Numbered from the stretch's first letter, positions 9,515 through 18,406 are shown. The stretch is DNA of 38,833 bases from Coprococcus sp. (GCA_017624085.1 JAGANU010000003.1:1-38833); one strand, 5' to 3'. The notes: generated from the letters alone by a model not told the origin. Numbers and translations are program-made.

Positions 9515-10945
9515 ATGGAGAAGAAGGAAAGAGGAAGCTTTTCGGGAACGCTTGGTTTTGTTATGGCGGCTGCCGGAAGCGCAGTAGGACTTGGCAATAT
9601 ATGGAGATTCCCATATCTTGCAGCGAAGGATAAGGGTGGAGTATTTATATTTATCTATATTATTCTGGCGCTGACCTTTGGATTTGCACTTCTTACAACA
9701 GAGGTTGCAATAGGAAGAAAGACACAACAGGGTCCACTTACAGCATATGGTAAGATTCACAAGAATTGGAAGTGGCTTGGCTGGATTGCCTGGATAGTAC
9801 CTGTTATTATTTTGCCGTATTATTGTACAATCGGTGGTTGGGTGCTTAAGTACATTACAGCATTCTTTACAGGCCAGGCTGAGGCATCAACAGGAGACGG
9901 GTATTTTACAGGCTTTATTACAGCAAATGTGTCGCCAATAGTATTTGGTGTCATATTCCTGCTTATTACAGGCGCTGTTGTATATGGCGGTGTTGAAAAG
10001 GGTATTGAGAAATTAAGCAAGATTCTTATGCCGATACTTATTATACTTATTATTGGTATATCCATTTACTCACTCACAATTAAGCATACCGCTGATGATG
10101 GTACAGTGAGAACCGGTCTTGAGGGACTTAAGCTTTACGTTATTCCTGATTTTTCCGGCATGACCTTTAAGGATATATTTATGGTTGTAATGGATGCCAT
10201 GGGTCAGCTGTTCTTCTCAATCAGTGTTGCCATGGGTATTATGGTGGCATATGGTTCATATGTTAAGAAGGATGTTAACCTTATGAGGTCTATTAACCAG
10301 ATTGAGATTTTCGATACACTTGTAGCATTTCTTGCAGGTCTTATGATTGTCCCTGCAGTGTATGTATTCTCAGGTGTTGAAGGAATGTCAGGCGGTCCGG
10401 GACTTATGTTTATTTCTCTTCCTAAGGTGTTTAACGCCATGGGAACTGTAGGTGTAGTTGTAGGTGCATTGTTCTTCCTTATGGTTTCATTTGCCGCTAT
10501 TACATCCTCCGTTTCAGTTATGGAGGCTATTGTTTCAGGTCTCATGGATAAGTTCAATGTGTCAAGGAAGAAGGGTGCGGTAATCACAACAGTGTACGCC
10601 CTTATCGGAATGTTTGTTGTGTGCTTTGGCTACAATATCTGGTACTTTGAGCTCAAGCTTCCAAATGGAAGTACAGCACAGATCCTTGATGTAATGGATT
10701 ACATCAGTAACAACATTCTCATGCCGGTTGTTGCTATTCTTACATGTGTGCTTATCGGATGGATTGTAAAGCCTAAGACAGTTATTGAGGAGGTTACACT
10801 GAACGGAGAGAGATTTGGAAGAAAGACTCTTTACAAAGTTATGATAAAGGTTGTTACACCACTTCTCCTGTTAATGCTGCTGCTTCAGTCATTTGGTGTA
10901 GATATTCTGAGTTTTATATCGAATTTTGTTGCCAAGGTGTTCTAA
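9515..10945 (+). CDS. Sodium-dependent transporter, NSS/SNF family
   Basis: A 476-residue integral membrane protein of the LeuT-fold neurotransmitter:sodium symporter family, which couples Na+ entry to uptake of amino acids or related amines. The N-terminal signature GSAVGLGNIWRFPYLA, which lines the substrate and sodium sites, is intact. About eleven hydrophobic segments follow, as in bacterial MhsT-like short members. It follows the PHP gene by 14 bases, with the ribosome site AGAAAGGGA. The substrate cannot be named from sequence. A strong terminator lies just downstream. Confidence 0.95.
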   Translation: MEKKERGSFSGTLGFVMAAAGSAVGLGNIWRFPYLAAKDKGGVFIFIYIILALTFGFALLTTEVAIGRKTQQGPLTAYGKIHKNWKWLGWIAWIVPVIILPYYCTIGGWVLKYITAFFTGQAEASTGDGYFTGFITANVSPIVFGVIFLLITGAVVYGGVEKGIEKLSKILMPILIILIIGISIYSLTIKHTADDGTVRTGLEGLKLYVIPDFSGMTFKDIFMVVMDAMGQLFFSISVAMGIMVAYGSYVKKDVNLMRSINQIEIFDTLVAFLAGLMIVPAVYVFSGVEGMSGGPGLMFISLPKVFNAMGTVGVVVGALFFLMVSFAAITSSVSVMEAIVSGLMDKFNVSRKKGAVITTVYALIGMFVVCFGYNIWYFELKLPNGSTAQILDVMDYISNNILMPVVAILTCVLIGWIVKPKTVIEEVTLNGERFGRKTLYKVMIKVVTPLLLLMLLLQSFGVDILSFISNFVAKVF

Positions 10946-10984
10946 TCGTCAGATAACACGGAGGCTAAATGCTATATTATTATT

Positions 10985-11026
10985 GGCCTTTGCCGGCAGG
11001 ATACTTGCCCGGCAGGGGCCATTTTA
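10985..11026 (+). terminator. Terminator after the sodium symporter
   Basis: GGCC/TGCCGGC on the left (10985-10997) pairs with GCCCGGCA/GGGGCC on the right (11007-11020), giving a long GC-rich stem followed by ATTTTAG. Confidence 0.8.
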
Positions 11027-11106
11027 GTATACTTATACAAATGCATATACGATGGATATTTTACATTTGCATGGAATAATGCTCACAAGAAAGGAAAACA
11101 CAAAAG

Positions 11107-12147
11107 ATGCTCTTATACATGGCTCCCATGGAGGGGATTACAGGATACATATATAGAAATACATTTGCCTCTCATTTTGGAGGAGTGGATAAGTACTTTA
11201 TGCCGTTTATCGAGCCGGCAAAGGGGCGCCCGATCAGAAACAGGGAGCTTCGCGACGTGCTTCCGGAAAACAACAGGGGGATGCAGTGTGTTCCACAGAT
11301 ACTGACAAACAGTGTGGATGGCTATGTTAGAACAGCTCAGTATTTAAAGGATCTGGGTTATACGGAGGTAAATATCAATCTTGGATGTCCGTCAGGCACA
11401 GTTGTATCCAAATGTAAGGGCGCCGGTCTACTATATGATATTCATATGCTTGACGAATTCCTGTACGGAGTTTTTGAAGCTGATATTATGGATGTGTCGG
11501 TTAAGACTCGAATAGGCAAGGAGACCCCATCAGAGTTTGCAGATATTATCGAGGTGTATCGGAAGTATCCGATAAAGGAGCTTATTATACATCCCAGACT
11601 TCAGAAGGATTTCTACAGGAACACACCACGGATGGAGGCGTTTGAGGAAGGCGTAGCTTTGTATGGAAGGATGGATAATGTGTGCTACAACGGTGATATA
11701 TGGGGAGTAAGTGAGTATGAATCATTTACAAAGACACATCCAGATATAAATATGGTTATGCTGGGAAGGGGACTTATAGGCAATCCGTTCATTGCGGAGG
11801 ATATAAAGAGCTATGAAGAGGCCGGCACGCCAGGCTGCAGCTCTTATGATAGAAAAAATGGTGATAGAAGTGGCACTGCCCAGGGTAGTGATGTGGATGA
11901 TAAGCTCGCTGTGCATGTGACTGCCCAGCAGTACAGTCGTTTTTTTAGCTTCCATGAGGAGCTGTATGGAAACTATTGTCAGTCCGATGTTGGAAGAGGA
12001 AACACTCTGTTCAAGATGAAGGAGCTGTGGACTTATATGGCTTGTCTGTTTCCTCATGAGGAGAAGCTTGTCAAGAGGATCATGAAATCAAAAAACAACA
12101 CAGAATATGAGATGGCGGTGAATAATTTGAAAAATAGTTATTTGTAG
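11107..12147 (+). CDS. tRNA-dihydrouridine synthase family protein
   Basis: A 346-residue FMN TIM-barrel protein of the Dus family, which reduces uridine to dihydrouridine in tRNA using NAD(P)H. It opens with LLYMAPMEGITGYIYR. The catalytic Cys lies in NINLGCPSGTVVSKCKGAGLL, followed by VKTRIG, IIHPRLQ and the late phosphate-binding VMLGRGLIGNP. Around residues 240-275 there is an extra low-complexity, polar insertion (CSSYDRKNGDRSG region) not usual in the core fold. The C-terminus carries the helical tail seen in Dus proteins (FHEELYGNY, then MKELWTYM). The start ATG at 11107 follows AAGAAAGGAAAA. It stands alone, convergent with the toxin-antitoxin pair. Confidence 0.9.
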   Translation: MLLYMAPMEGITGYIYRNTFASHFGGVDKYFMPFIEPAKGRPIRNRELRDVLPENNRGMQCVPQILTNSVDGYVRTAQYLKDLGYTEVNINLGCPSGTVVSKCKGAGLLYDIHMLDEFLYGVFEADIMDVSVKTRIGKETPSEFADIIEVYRKYPIKELIIHPRLQKDFYRNTPRMEAFEEGVALYGRMDNVCYNGDIWGVSEYESFTKTHPDINMVMLGRGLIGNPFIAEDIKSYEEAGTPGCSSYDRKNGDRSGTAQGSDVDDKLAVHVTAQQYSRFFSFHEELYGNYCQSDVGRGNTLFKMKELWTYMACLFPHEEKLVKRIMKSKNNTEYEMAVNNLKNSYL

Positions 12148-12166
12148 CTCTCAGCCTAATGGATTT

Positions 12167-12442
12167 TTAGAATAAATCGCTGTGAGTTCCGGTTCTAGTT
12201 AGATATAAGTACAATGTATCATTATCATATTCATATATTAATAACCAATCCGGAGTTATATGACATTCTCTTTTTCCAATATAGTTCCCGGTCAGATTGT
12301 GATCTCTGTGTTTGGGTTCAAGAGCTTCACCGTTTGCCAATTTTGTTACTATACTGTCAAGTAAGTTTATGTCATATCCCCGTTTTATAATAGTTTTTAA
12401 GTCTTTTTTGAATTTGCTGGTTGGAACAATTTTATATTTCAT
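12167..12442 (-). CDS. Type II toxin, RelE/YafQ family mRNA interferase
   Basis: A 91-residue basic protein matching the YafQ branch of the RelE superfamily, which cleaves mRNA at the ribosome. Visible landmarks are the N-terminal TSKFKKDLKTIIKRG helix, HRDHNLTGNYIGKRECHI, the DWLLIYEYDND strand pair and the ending LYLTRTGTHSDLF with its late His and Phe. These match the conserved YafQ catalytic end. The ATG at 12442 is preferred because an AGGAGG lies 6 bases upstream of it; the upstream TTG at 12448 directly abuts that ribosome site. It overlaps the end of the antitoxin gene by 11 bases, indicating translational coupling. Confidence 0.93.
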   Translation of the reverse strand: MKYKIVPTSKFKKDLKTIIKRGYDINLLDSIVTKLANGEALEPKHRDHNLTGNYIGKRECHITPDWLLIYEYDNDTLYLYLTRTGTHSDLF

Positions 12443-12713
12443 GTTCAACCTCCTGAAGCAACTCGGAAAAAGAACTATATGACTTTATTTTATCTGGGTT
12501 TTTTTTCATTTCTTCCACTTCATCAAATGCGGCAATTGTTTCTTTATTTGGTATTTCTCTTGCTATGCGAAATGGTATTCTCTGTTCCCTAACAGCTTGC
12601 CTTGCTGCCATGGTAAAGAAGGTTGTTACATCTAATCCTAAGTCGCTCATAAGCTCCTGTAATTGTGCCTTTAACTTTTCATCTATTCTCATTGTTATAT
12701 TTGTATTTGCCAT
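12432..12713 (-). CDS. Type II antitoxin, RelB/DinJ family
   Basis: A 93-residue antitoxin. The N-terminus NTNITMRIDEKLKAQLQEL is the ribbon-helix-helix DNA-binding unit of RelB/DinJ proteins, and the following segment (DVTTFFTMAARQAV, then RIPF) is the family hallmark. The acidic C-terminal region would wrap and inactivate the toxin. The ATG at 12713 was chosen because GTGAGGAG lies 7 bases upstream; a start 5 codons earlier would lack this. It is first in the operon, as usual for DinJ-YafQ, and is expected to autorepress the promoter at 12800-12828. Confidence 0.93.
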   Translation of the reverse strand: MANTNITMRIDEKLKAQLQELMSDLGLDVTTFFTMAARQAVREQRIPFRIAREIPNKETIAAFDEVEEMKKNPDKIKSYSSFSELLQEVEHEI

Positions 12714-12753
12714 AATATCACTCCTCACTTTTTAAATTGTTATTCATGTTATA

Positions 12754-12828
12754 CTTATTCTATATCATCCTCGATATGCAAAGTACCTTATTCTATAATA
12801 TTATAGATCACATATTAATTGTTGTCAA
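12754..12828 (-). promoter_or_regulatory. Toxin-antitoxin promoter with paired operator-like repeats
   Basis: Read on the minus strand, TTGACA (12828-12823), exactly 17 bases, then TATAAT (12805-12800): a consensus promoter. Two copies of an 11-base direct repeat, TATAGAATAAG on the minus strand, lie at 12797-12787 and 12764-12754. They are 33 bases (three helical turns) apart and flank the expected transcription start. They are good candidates for antitoxin-binding sites. Confidence 0.7.
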
Positions 12829-12997
12829 TACATTGTTGTTACAATGCAAAGCAAATGGCGACACAGGATATTAGATGGCGGTGAATGGATGTGAATAATC
12901 TCAAACGTATGCTGTTATAGCTTTTAACAGATTGATTTGAATGTGTATATATTATTAACTAATATATAAACTGAAAGAAAGAGAGGAGGATACGTTT

Positions 12998-13363
12998 ATG
13001 GGATGTCTTGGTAATATTATTTGGTTTTTGTTTGGAGGGCTTGTAAGTGGACTCTCCTGGACTTTTTCAGGTATTTTGTGCTGCTTAACCGTTATTGGAA
13101 TACCACTTGGGCTTCAGTGCTTTAAGTTTGCAGGGCTTGCCTTCTTTCCATTTGGCAAGGAGATCATATATGGGGGCGGTGCGGTGAGCCTTATAGCAAA
13201 TATTGTATGGCTTATATGTCTTGGAATACCAATGGCACTTGAGAATGCAGCTATGGGATTATTATTCTGTATCACGATAATCGGAATTCCTTTTGGACTT
13301 CAGTTTTTCAAGCTGGCAAAGCTTTCGCTTATGCCATTTGGCGCGGAAATTGTGGATGTATAG
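12998..13363 (+). CDS. YccF-domain membrane protein
   Basis: A 121-residue small membrane protein with two similar halves, each containing the YccF motif (IGIPLGLQCFKFA...FFPFG in the first half, IGIPFGLQFFKLA...LMPFG in the second). There are about four hydrophobic segments, and length is typical for YccF. The family is widespread and its function is not established. The ATG at 12998 follows GAGAGGAGGATACGTTT. It sits alone between the toxin-antitoxin operon and the aspS leader. Confidence 0.9.
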   Translation: MGCLGNIIWFLFGGLVSGLSWTFSGILCCLTVIGIPLGLQCFKFAGLAFFPFGKEIIYGGGAVSLIANIVWLICLGIPMALENAAMGLLFCITIIGIPFGLQFFKLAKLSLMPFGAEIVDV

Positions 13364-13411
13364 CAATGGAATATTGTTGTATGTATATCTCTTGTGGGAG
13401 AAAGAATAGTA

Positions 13412-13441
13412 TTGACAGAAGCTGTAAGACTAGAATATAAT
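13412..13441 (+). promoter_or_regulatory. aspS promoter
   Basis: TTGACA (13412-13417), 18 bases, TATAAT (13436-13441). The expected transcript would begin with the fully paired hairpin at 13447-13470 (GGCGTCGGAC / GTCTGACGCC with a TTAG loop), a likely 5' stabilising structure ahead of the T-box. Confidence 0.75.
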
Positions 13442-13480
13442 AATGGGGCGTCGGACTTAGGTCTGACGCCTATATTAAGG

Positions 13481-13767
13481 CAATGACGAAGAGAAGTAGC
13501 ATAGATTATCGCCCACAGAGAGTCGGAGATGGTGGGATTCCGATGGAGTGAATGTATGTGAATAACACTTTACCAGCCGCGAGCTGAAAGGGAGACTTAG
13601 TAGGTGAGCCGTAGCGCACGATACGCGAAGAGGTCATGATATGGGTGACTGAGAGGGACTGCGATGCAGTAAATCAGGTGGTACCGCGGACATTGAGAGA
13701 GCTTATGTTCGTCCTGAATATGTGTAAAAGAGCACATGTATGTTCAGGCAGAACATAAGCTTTTTTT
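13481..13767 (+). ncRNA. T-box riboswitch leader of aspS
   Basis: A classic T-box leader that senses uncharged tRNA. Stem I starts at GACGAAGAGAAGTAG (13484-13498), with AGAGAG near 13517-13522 and a distal GGTGGGATTCC loop. The T-box sequence AGGTGGTACCGCGGA is at 13676-13690. The terminator at 13701-13767 has a long stem (GCTTATGTTC with GAACATAAGC) followed by TTTTTTT. The specifier loop, after the GTGAAT at 13558-13563, appears to place AAC (13564-13566, an Asn codon) in the specifier position rather than an Asp codon. That assignment needs a structural alignment. The 5' boundary is approximate. Confidence 0.93.
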
Positions 13768-13827
13768 GTGCAATAAGCCATCACGCAGCAATTGTGCTTG
13801 CGAAGATTTCTATATGACGGCCAATGT
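13762..13827 (+). repeat. 66-base intergenic repeat, copy 1
   Basis: It starts in the terminator T run (TTTTTTGTGCAATAA) and ends with ATTTCTATATGACGGC-CAATGT. It matches 35710-35775 at 56 of 66 positions without gaps by my hand alignment. Both copies directly follow a terminator and precede a gene. Confidence 0.75.
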
Positions 13828-13874
13828 TCACCTGACCGCTAGGCGAAGAAGAAAATAAAAGAAGGAGATATAAC

Positions 13875-15626
13875 ATGACAATCAGTAACATTTACCGTAA
13901 CAGAACAATGAACGAAATTACTGAAGGCGATGTGGGACAGACACTTAAGGTTGCAGGCTGGGTTGAGAACATCCGTGACCACGGTGGAGTATCATTTATC
14001 GACCTTAGAGATATGTATGGAATTCTTCAGGTGGTTATGAGAGATACTACACTGCTTGATGGAATTACAAAGGAAGATTGTGTATCAATCGAGGGTATTA
14101 TTGAGCACAGAGATGAGGAGACATACAATCCAAAGATTCCTACAGGAACAATAGAGCTTGAGGCTAAGTCTGTAACGATTCTTGGCAAGGTATATAAGCA
14201 GGTACCATTTGAAATTCAGACTTCTAAGGAGACGAGGGAGGATGTGAGACTGAAGTATAGATATCTTGACCTTAGAAACAAGAAGGTTAAGGATAACATG
14301 ATATTCAGAAGCCAGGTTATAAACTTCCTTCGTCAGAAGATGACAGAGATGGGCTTCCTTGAGATTCAGACTCCTATCCTTTGTGCTTCATCACCGGAGG
14401 GCGCAAGAGACTACATTGTACCTTCGAGAAAGTTTAAGGGCAAGTTCTATGCTCTTCCGCAGGCTCCACAGCAGTACAAGCAGCTTCTCATGGTATCAGG
14501 CTTTGACAAGTATTTTCAGATTGCCCCTTGCTTCAGAGATGAGGATGCAAGAGCTGACCGTTCACCGGGAGAGTTCTATCAGCTTGACTTTGAGATGAGC
14601 TTTGCAACTCAGGAGGACGTGTTCAGGGTAGGTGAGGAGGTTCTCTCAGCTACATTTGAGAAGTTCGCACCAGAGGGAGCTGTAGTAACACAGGCTCCGT
14701 ATCCGGTTATCAGCTACAAGCAGGCCATGCTTGAGTTTGGTACAGATAAGCCTGATCTTAGAAATCCACTTAGAATAATTGACCTTACAGAGTTCTTCCA
14801 GAGATGTACATTTAAGCCGTTTTTCGGAAAGACTGTACGTGCCATCAACGTTCCTAAAAAGCTTTCAAAGGGACAGCATGAGAAGATGCTTAAGTTTGCT
14901 CAGAGCATAGGTATGGGCGGACTTGGTTATCTGGAGATTCTCGACGATATGACATACAAGGGACCTATCGATAAGTTTATTCCTGATGATATGAAGACAG
15001 AGATTGCTGAGCTTGCAGGTCTTAAGGCAGGAGACACAATCTTCTTTATCGCCGATACAGAGGCACTTGCAGCTTCATTTGCCGGACAGATAAGAGTTGA
15101 GCTTGGTAACAGACTTGATCTGTGTGAGAAGAATGCATACAGATTCTGCTACATCAACGACTTCCCAATGTACGAGTACGACAAGGAGAGCAAAAAGATC
15201 ATCTTTACACATAATCCATTCTCTATGCCACAGGGAGGCCTTGAGGCTTTATGCGAGAAGGATCCGCTTGACATTCTTGCTTACCAGTACGATATCGTCT
15301 GCAACGGTATTGAGCTGTCATCAGGAGCTGTTAGAAATCATGATATGAAGATTATGGTTAAGGCATTTGAGATTGCCGGTTACACAGAAGATGACCTCAA
15401 GGAGAAGTTCGGAGCGCTGTACAATGCATTCCAGTTCGGAGCACCACCTCATGCAGGCATGGCTCCCGGTGTAGATAGAATGATCATGCTCCTTAGAAAT
15501 GAGGAGAATATCAGAGAGGTTATTCCATTCCCTATGAATGGTAACGCTCAGGATCTTATGTGTGGCGCACCTGGCCAGGTTACAGAGCAGCAGCTTCGGG
15601 AGGTACACATTAAGGTTAGACAGTAA
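13875..15626 (+). CDS. aspS: Aspartyl-tRNA synthetase
   Basis: A class II synthetase that charges tRNA-Asp in the cytosol. The 583 residues match the bacterial type: N-terminal OB-fold anticodon domain (VAGWVENIRDHGGVSFIDLRD), motif 2 (APCFRDEDARADRSPGEFYQLD), a GAD insertion domain at about 280-400 and motif 3 (GMAPGVDRMIMLL). The start at 13875 follows AGAAGGAGATATAAC. Expression is controlled by the T-box leader. If the specifier codon is AAC, the enzyme may be the non-discriminating kind that also makes Asp-tRNA-Asn for later amidation; sequence alone does not settle this. Confidence 0.98.
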   Translation: MTISNIYRNRTMNEITEGDVGQTLKVAGWVENIRDHGGVSFIDLRDMYGILQVVMRDTTLLDGITKEDCVSIEGIIEHRDEETYNPKIPTGTIELEAKSVTILGKVYKQVPFEIQTSKETREDVRLKYRYLDLRNKKVKDNMIFRSQVINFLRQKMTEMGFLEIQTPILCASSPEGARDYIVPSRKFKGKFYALPQAPQQYKQLLMVSGFDKYFQIAPCFRDEDARADRSPGEFYQLDFEMSFATQEDVFRVGEEVLSATFEKFAPEGAVVTQAPYPVISYKQAMLEFGTDKPDLRNPLRIIDLTEFFQRCTFKPFFGKTVRAINVPKKLSKGQHEKMLKFAQSIGMGGLGYLEILDDMTYKGPIDKFIPDDMKTEIAELAGLKAGDTIFFIADTEALAASFAGQIRVELGNRLDLCEKNAYRFCYINDFPMYEYDKESKKIIFTHNPFSMPQGGLEALCEKDPLDILAYQYDIVCNGIELSSGAVRNHDMKIMVKAFEIAGYTEDDLKEKFGALYNAFQFGAPPHAGMAPGVDRMIMLLRNEENIREVIPFPMNGNAQDLMCGAPGQVTEQQLREVHIKVRQ

Positions 15627-15632
15627 TATTTC

Positions 15633-15666
15633 GTGTGTCACCGGGAACCTGTCCACGGTGACACAC
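15633..15666. repeat. REP-like hairpin between convergent aspS and agrB
   Basis: GTGTGTCACCG (15633-15643) pairs perfectly with CGGTGACACAC (15656-15666) around a 12-base loop, GGAACCTGTCCA. It belongs to the same family as the repeats at 1-80 and 33.0-33.9 kb. It lies between the aspS stop (15626) and the agrB stop (15682), so it could end transcripts from both sides, though T runs are weak. Confidence 0.8.
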
Positions 15667-15681
15667 TTTATTCCGTAGCCT

Positions 15682-16272
15682 TTAGGTGGTCTTCATTTTC
15701 ATTCTTTTTTGAATTACAGCAATCAAGTATAGTATTTCAGCACTGATTATACCTACAAATACTGAATTGCTTATTGATGGTAATGCTTTGCCGGATAGCG
15801 AAATGAGTAATCCTGCAACAAACAAGGTTAGAAATACTAATACTTTTCGTTGTTTTATGAAGGTTATGTTATTCTTTTCAGAGTGATGGATAATAGGTTT
15901 AACAAACAGATGGATTATAAGTAATACACAAAGTATGTTTTTTTTATTCTGCATGTCAACAATGTAATCTAAAGTAGCTACATACAGGGATATTAATCCG
16001 AATACAGTGCTTTGTATGATACATTTTATATGGGAATGGGCATGGTATCCTCCTATCAGATTGCGATAAAAAAGGAGACAAAAAATCCAAACTAACATTT
16101 CTATTAGAAATCTGTTGTATATTGCAAATGCTGTATAAAATAGTATTGGGATAAGCATGTTTATTATGCATTCTATTCCATACTCTAGTATCTCATATTC
16201 TGTATCATAATCATCAGCTTCGATTTTCCCTAATAGATAAATGGCAAGCTTTGAAGAAATCGCTTCTATCAT
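15682..16272 (-). CDS. agrB: AgrB-family accessory gene regulator peptidase
   Basis: A 196-residue membrane cysteine peptidase expected to cut and cyclise an AgrD pro-peptide. It has the N-terminal amphipathic region, several hydrophobic segments, and the family catalytic core NLIGGYHAHSHIKC, giving His77 and Cys84. These are the same spacing and numbers as the catalytic pair of Staphylococcus aureus AgrB. The gene is last in the leftward agrC-agrA-agrB series and overlaps agrA by four bases (ATGA). There is no agrD next to it on the same strand; the pro-peptide gene lies on the other strand at 18584. It converges on aspS. Confidence 0.92.
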   Translation of the reverse strand: MIEAISSKLAIYLLGKIEADDYDTEYEILEYGIECIINMLIPILFYTAFAIYNRFLIEMLVWIFCLLFYRNLIGGYHAHSHIKCIIQSTVFGLISLYVATLDYIVDMQNKKNILCVLLIIHLFVKPIIHHSEKNNITFIKQRKVLVFLTLFVAGLLISLSGKALPSISNSVFVGIISAEILYLIAVIQKRMKMKTT

Positions 16273-17033
16273 TCAGTGTCTCCTTTGCAATGCCAATATG
16301 AGTTTCGTACCATTTCCAATAATTTGCTTTTTACGTTATCGTAATAAGCTCGTCCAACAAGTTGAATTTGCTTGTTCGATAGTCTTATTGTATAACCTGA
16401 CAGGGAGGTAACGTAATTCATGTTTATGATGCAGGATTTGTGGCATCTGACAAACTGACTTGGCAGATGCTTTTCTATATCTTGAAGTGAAGTGCGTTCA
16501 GCATAAACACCTGACATAGTGTCAATACAGCAATCGTGTCCCAATTTGCTTATTGAAATAATGTCATTATAAGAAATCTGAATTATGTTTTTGTCTTTGT
16601 GTATATAGTAGTAATCGGCTTGGTGCAATAAAGCATAGTTGTCTAAGCACTTTTCTATAGTTTCGTAAGTTACAGGCTTAAGAAGAAAGTTTGTTGCCTT
16701 AACCTGATAACCATCAAAAACATATTCCTTAAAGGAGGTAAGAAATATTATATCCCCTTTGAAGCCTTTTTTTCGTAGCTGGATACAGACTTCAATTCCA
16801 TTTGGGCTAACTGAACGCTTTTCATCTGTCATAATGGCTTTCTCTACTAGTTCAATATCAGAAAAAATCAATTTAAAGCATAGTACGCTTTCATCATTTA
16901 TAATGTCATTTGCTGTGCTATAGCACTTTATTATTAGTGTGTGTTTGTTTTGGTTTCCCCAGTTGTTTAAAAACTCAATTAATTCTGTCGTATGTGTTTC
17001 GTTGTCCTCAAGTATGGCGATTCTTATAATCAT
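16269..17033 (-). CDS. agrA: LytTR-family response regulator (AgrA-like)
   Basis: A 254-residue regulator with an N-terminal receiver (ILEDNETH; phospho-acceptor Asp59 in LIFSDIEL; FLTSFKEYVFDGYQVKATNFLLKP) and a C-terminal LytTR DNA-binding domain with the typical FVRCHKSCIINMNYV stretch. AgrA/LytTR proteins bind paired direct repeats of about 9 bases one or two helical turns apart; such repeats occur in the divergent promoter at 18460-18492. Its start overlaps the agrC stop (TAATG) and its end overlaps the agrB start (ATGA), so the three genes are translationally coupled. It is the probable activator of agrD and the rightward operon. Confidence 0.93.
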   Translation of the reverse strand: MIIRIAILEDNETHTTELIEFLNNWGNQNKHTLIIKCYSTANDIINDESVLCFKLIFSDIELVEKAIMTDEKRSVSPNGIEVCIQLRKKGFKGDIIFLTSFKEYVFDGYQVKATNFLLKPVTYETIEKCLDNYALLHQADYYYIHKDKNIIQISYNDIISISKLGHDCCIDTMSGVYAERTSLQDIEKHLPSQFVRCHKSCIINMNYVTSLSGYTIRLSNKQIQLVGRAYYDNVKSKLLEMVRNSYWHCKGDTE

Positions 17034-18373
17034 TAGCTTATCTCCTCATTTTCAGATAAAGGTAGTAGTATGGTTACGGTAAAGTTTTCTTTGGAAGGTG
17101 TGATCTCCATCATTCCGTTATGTTTTTCAACGACTGTTTGTACACGAGACAAACCAAGACCGTGGTTCGCATCGTACAAATTTTTTTTTCGTGATGCAAA
17201 TGTGTTCGCTTTTTGAGTTATATATATACCGTCTGTCGTATTAACTATCATAAGTGATAGCATATCCTGAAAAGGTTTTATACTAATGTCTATACACTTC
17301 TCCTTTTTAGCTGATAGCCTTGAGCATGCTTCAATGGCATTGTCAAACAGATTGCCTATGACAGAGCATATCTCAATATCAGAAAGAGGTATATGTTCAG
17401 GCAAAAAAACGGAGTAGCTTACTTTAATTCCAGATGATTTACATTGTATAAGTTTATTAGTTAGAATGCTGTCCATGGTGGAGTTGCCACTGGTAAGTAC
17501 ATAATGGTCGGATTCCATTGAGTTTGACAGATTCTGGATATATTGGTGAGCTTCGTTGTAGTTTTTGTTGTGGAGCAACATATTTATTGCGTTCAGGTGA
17601 TTATTGATATCATGCTTGATATATCGTAGTTCGGTGATGGAGCTTATAACCTGTTCGTATTGCTTGTTTTCCATATTGGTCATAATCTGATCTTCTGATA
17701 GTTGAACGTTTTTTTCTCTCTGAATTCCTAACTGATATACATATATCGTAAAAGACACAAATAACGCCAGTACAAGAAAAAATAAAATGTACAAGGTATT
17801 TGCTAGTAGACTTATATTGTTTTTAAACTTTATTGTTTGCGTTACTACAATAATATTTTCAATTACTATGCAGAATAAAGACATAGAGATAAAGCATATT
17901 TTTTCTGAAAAGTTAAGCTTGAAGGTTTTGGATGAAAAACACAGTAGTATAAGAATGAATACAGTGATAAGCAACATATATAGTAGTGTGAATGGAATTC
18001 TTAGGTTTCCCCCCATCAATTCTTGTGACAACTCTATGTGAAATATTTGGGTTGGTATGATTGTAGCTAGTGCCTCTGCAAATATTGTTGTCATACCAAA
18101 CACAATTACCCAAAAAAACTTTGCGATATGTGATGAAGCAAAAAAAATTTCTGTATATATGTAGTGAAAAAGAACTAGAACAACAAGTATAGTCACTATT
18201 GAAGGAAGGTTGCATATGTTCATAATCCATAAAATGACAGAGATAATAGTACATATAATTAACTGCTTTATATGTGTGTGGTATATTTCCTTTCTTTCGA
18301 GCTTTCCATTTACAAATATATAAAACAAAAAAGTTCCTAAACTGTCTATAAATAATTCCCATGCATAGTCCAT
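17033..18373 (-). CDS. agrC: GHKL sensor histidine kinase (AgrC-like)
   Basis: A 446-residue membrane kinase. The N-terminal half (about 1-215) holds some six hydrophobic segments, as in AgrC pheromone receptors. The phosphorylation helix has LRYIKHDINNHLNAINMLL, and the GHKL ATPase domain has GNLFDNAIEAC and HGLGLSRVQTVVEKHNG. This is the AgrC/ComD class, which senses peptide autoinducers directly through the membrane domain. I chose the ATG at 18373 because AAAGGAG precedes it by about 8 bases; a start 15 codons upstream would run through the promoter region. It is the first gene of the leftward operon. The likely ligand is the peptide from the divergent gene at 18584. Confidence 0.92.
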   Translation of the reverse strand: MDYAWELFIDSLGTFLFYIFVNGKLERKEIYHTHIKQLIICTIISVILWIMNICNLPSIVTILVVLVLFHYIYTEIFFASSHIAKFFWVIVFGMTTIFAEALATIIPTQIFHIELSQELMGGNLRIPFTLLYMLLITVFILILLCFSSKTFKLNFSEKICFISMSLFCIVIENIIVVTQTIKFKNNISLLANTLYILFFLVLALFVSFTIYVYQLGIQREKNVQLSEDQIMTNMENKQYEQVISSITELRYIKHDINNHLNAINMLLHNKNYNEAHQYIQNLSNSMESDHYVLTSGNSTMDSILTNKLIQCKSSGIKVSYSVFLPEHIPLSDIEICSVIGNLFDNAIEACSRLSAKKEKCIDISIKPFQDMLSLMIVNTTDGIYITQKANTFASRKKNLYDANHGLGLSRVQTVVEKHNGMMEITPSKENFTVTILLPLSENEEIS

Positions 18374-18406
18374 ACAAGATTCTCCTTTGTAACTGATGAT
18401 ACACCT

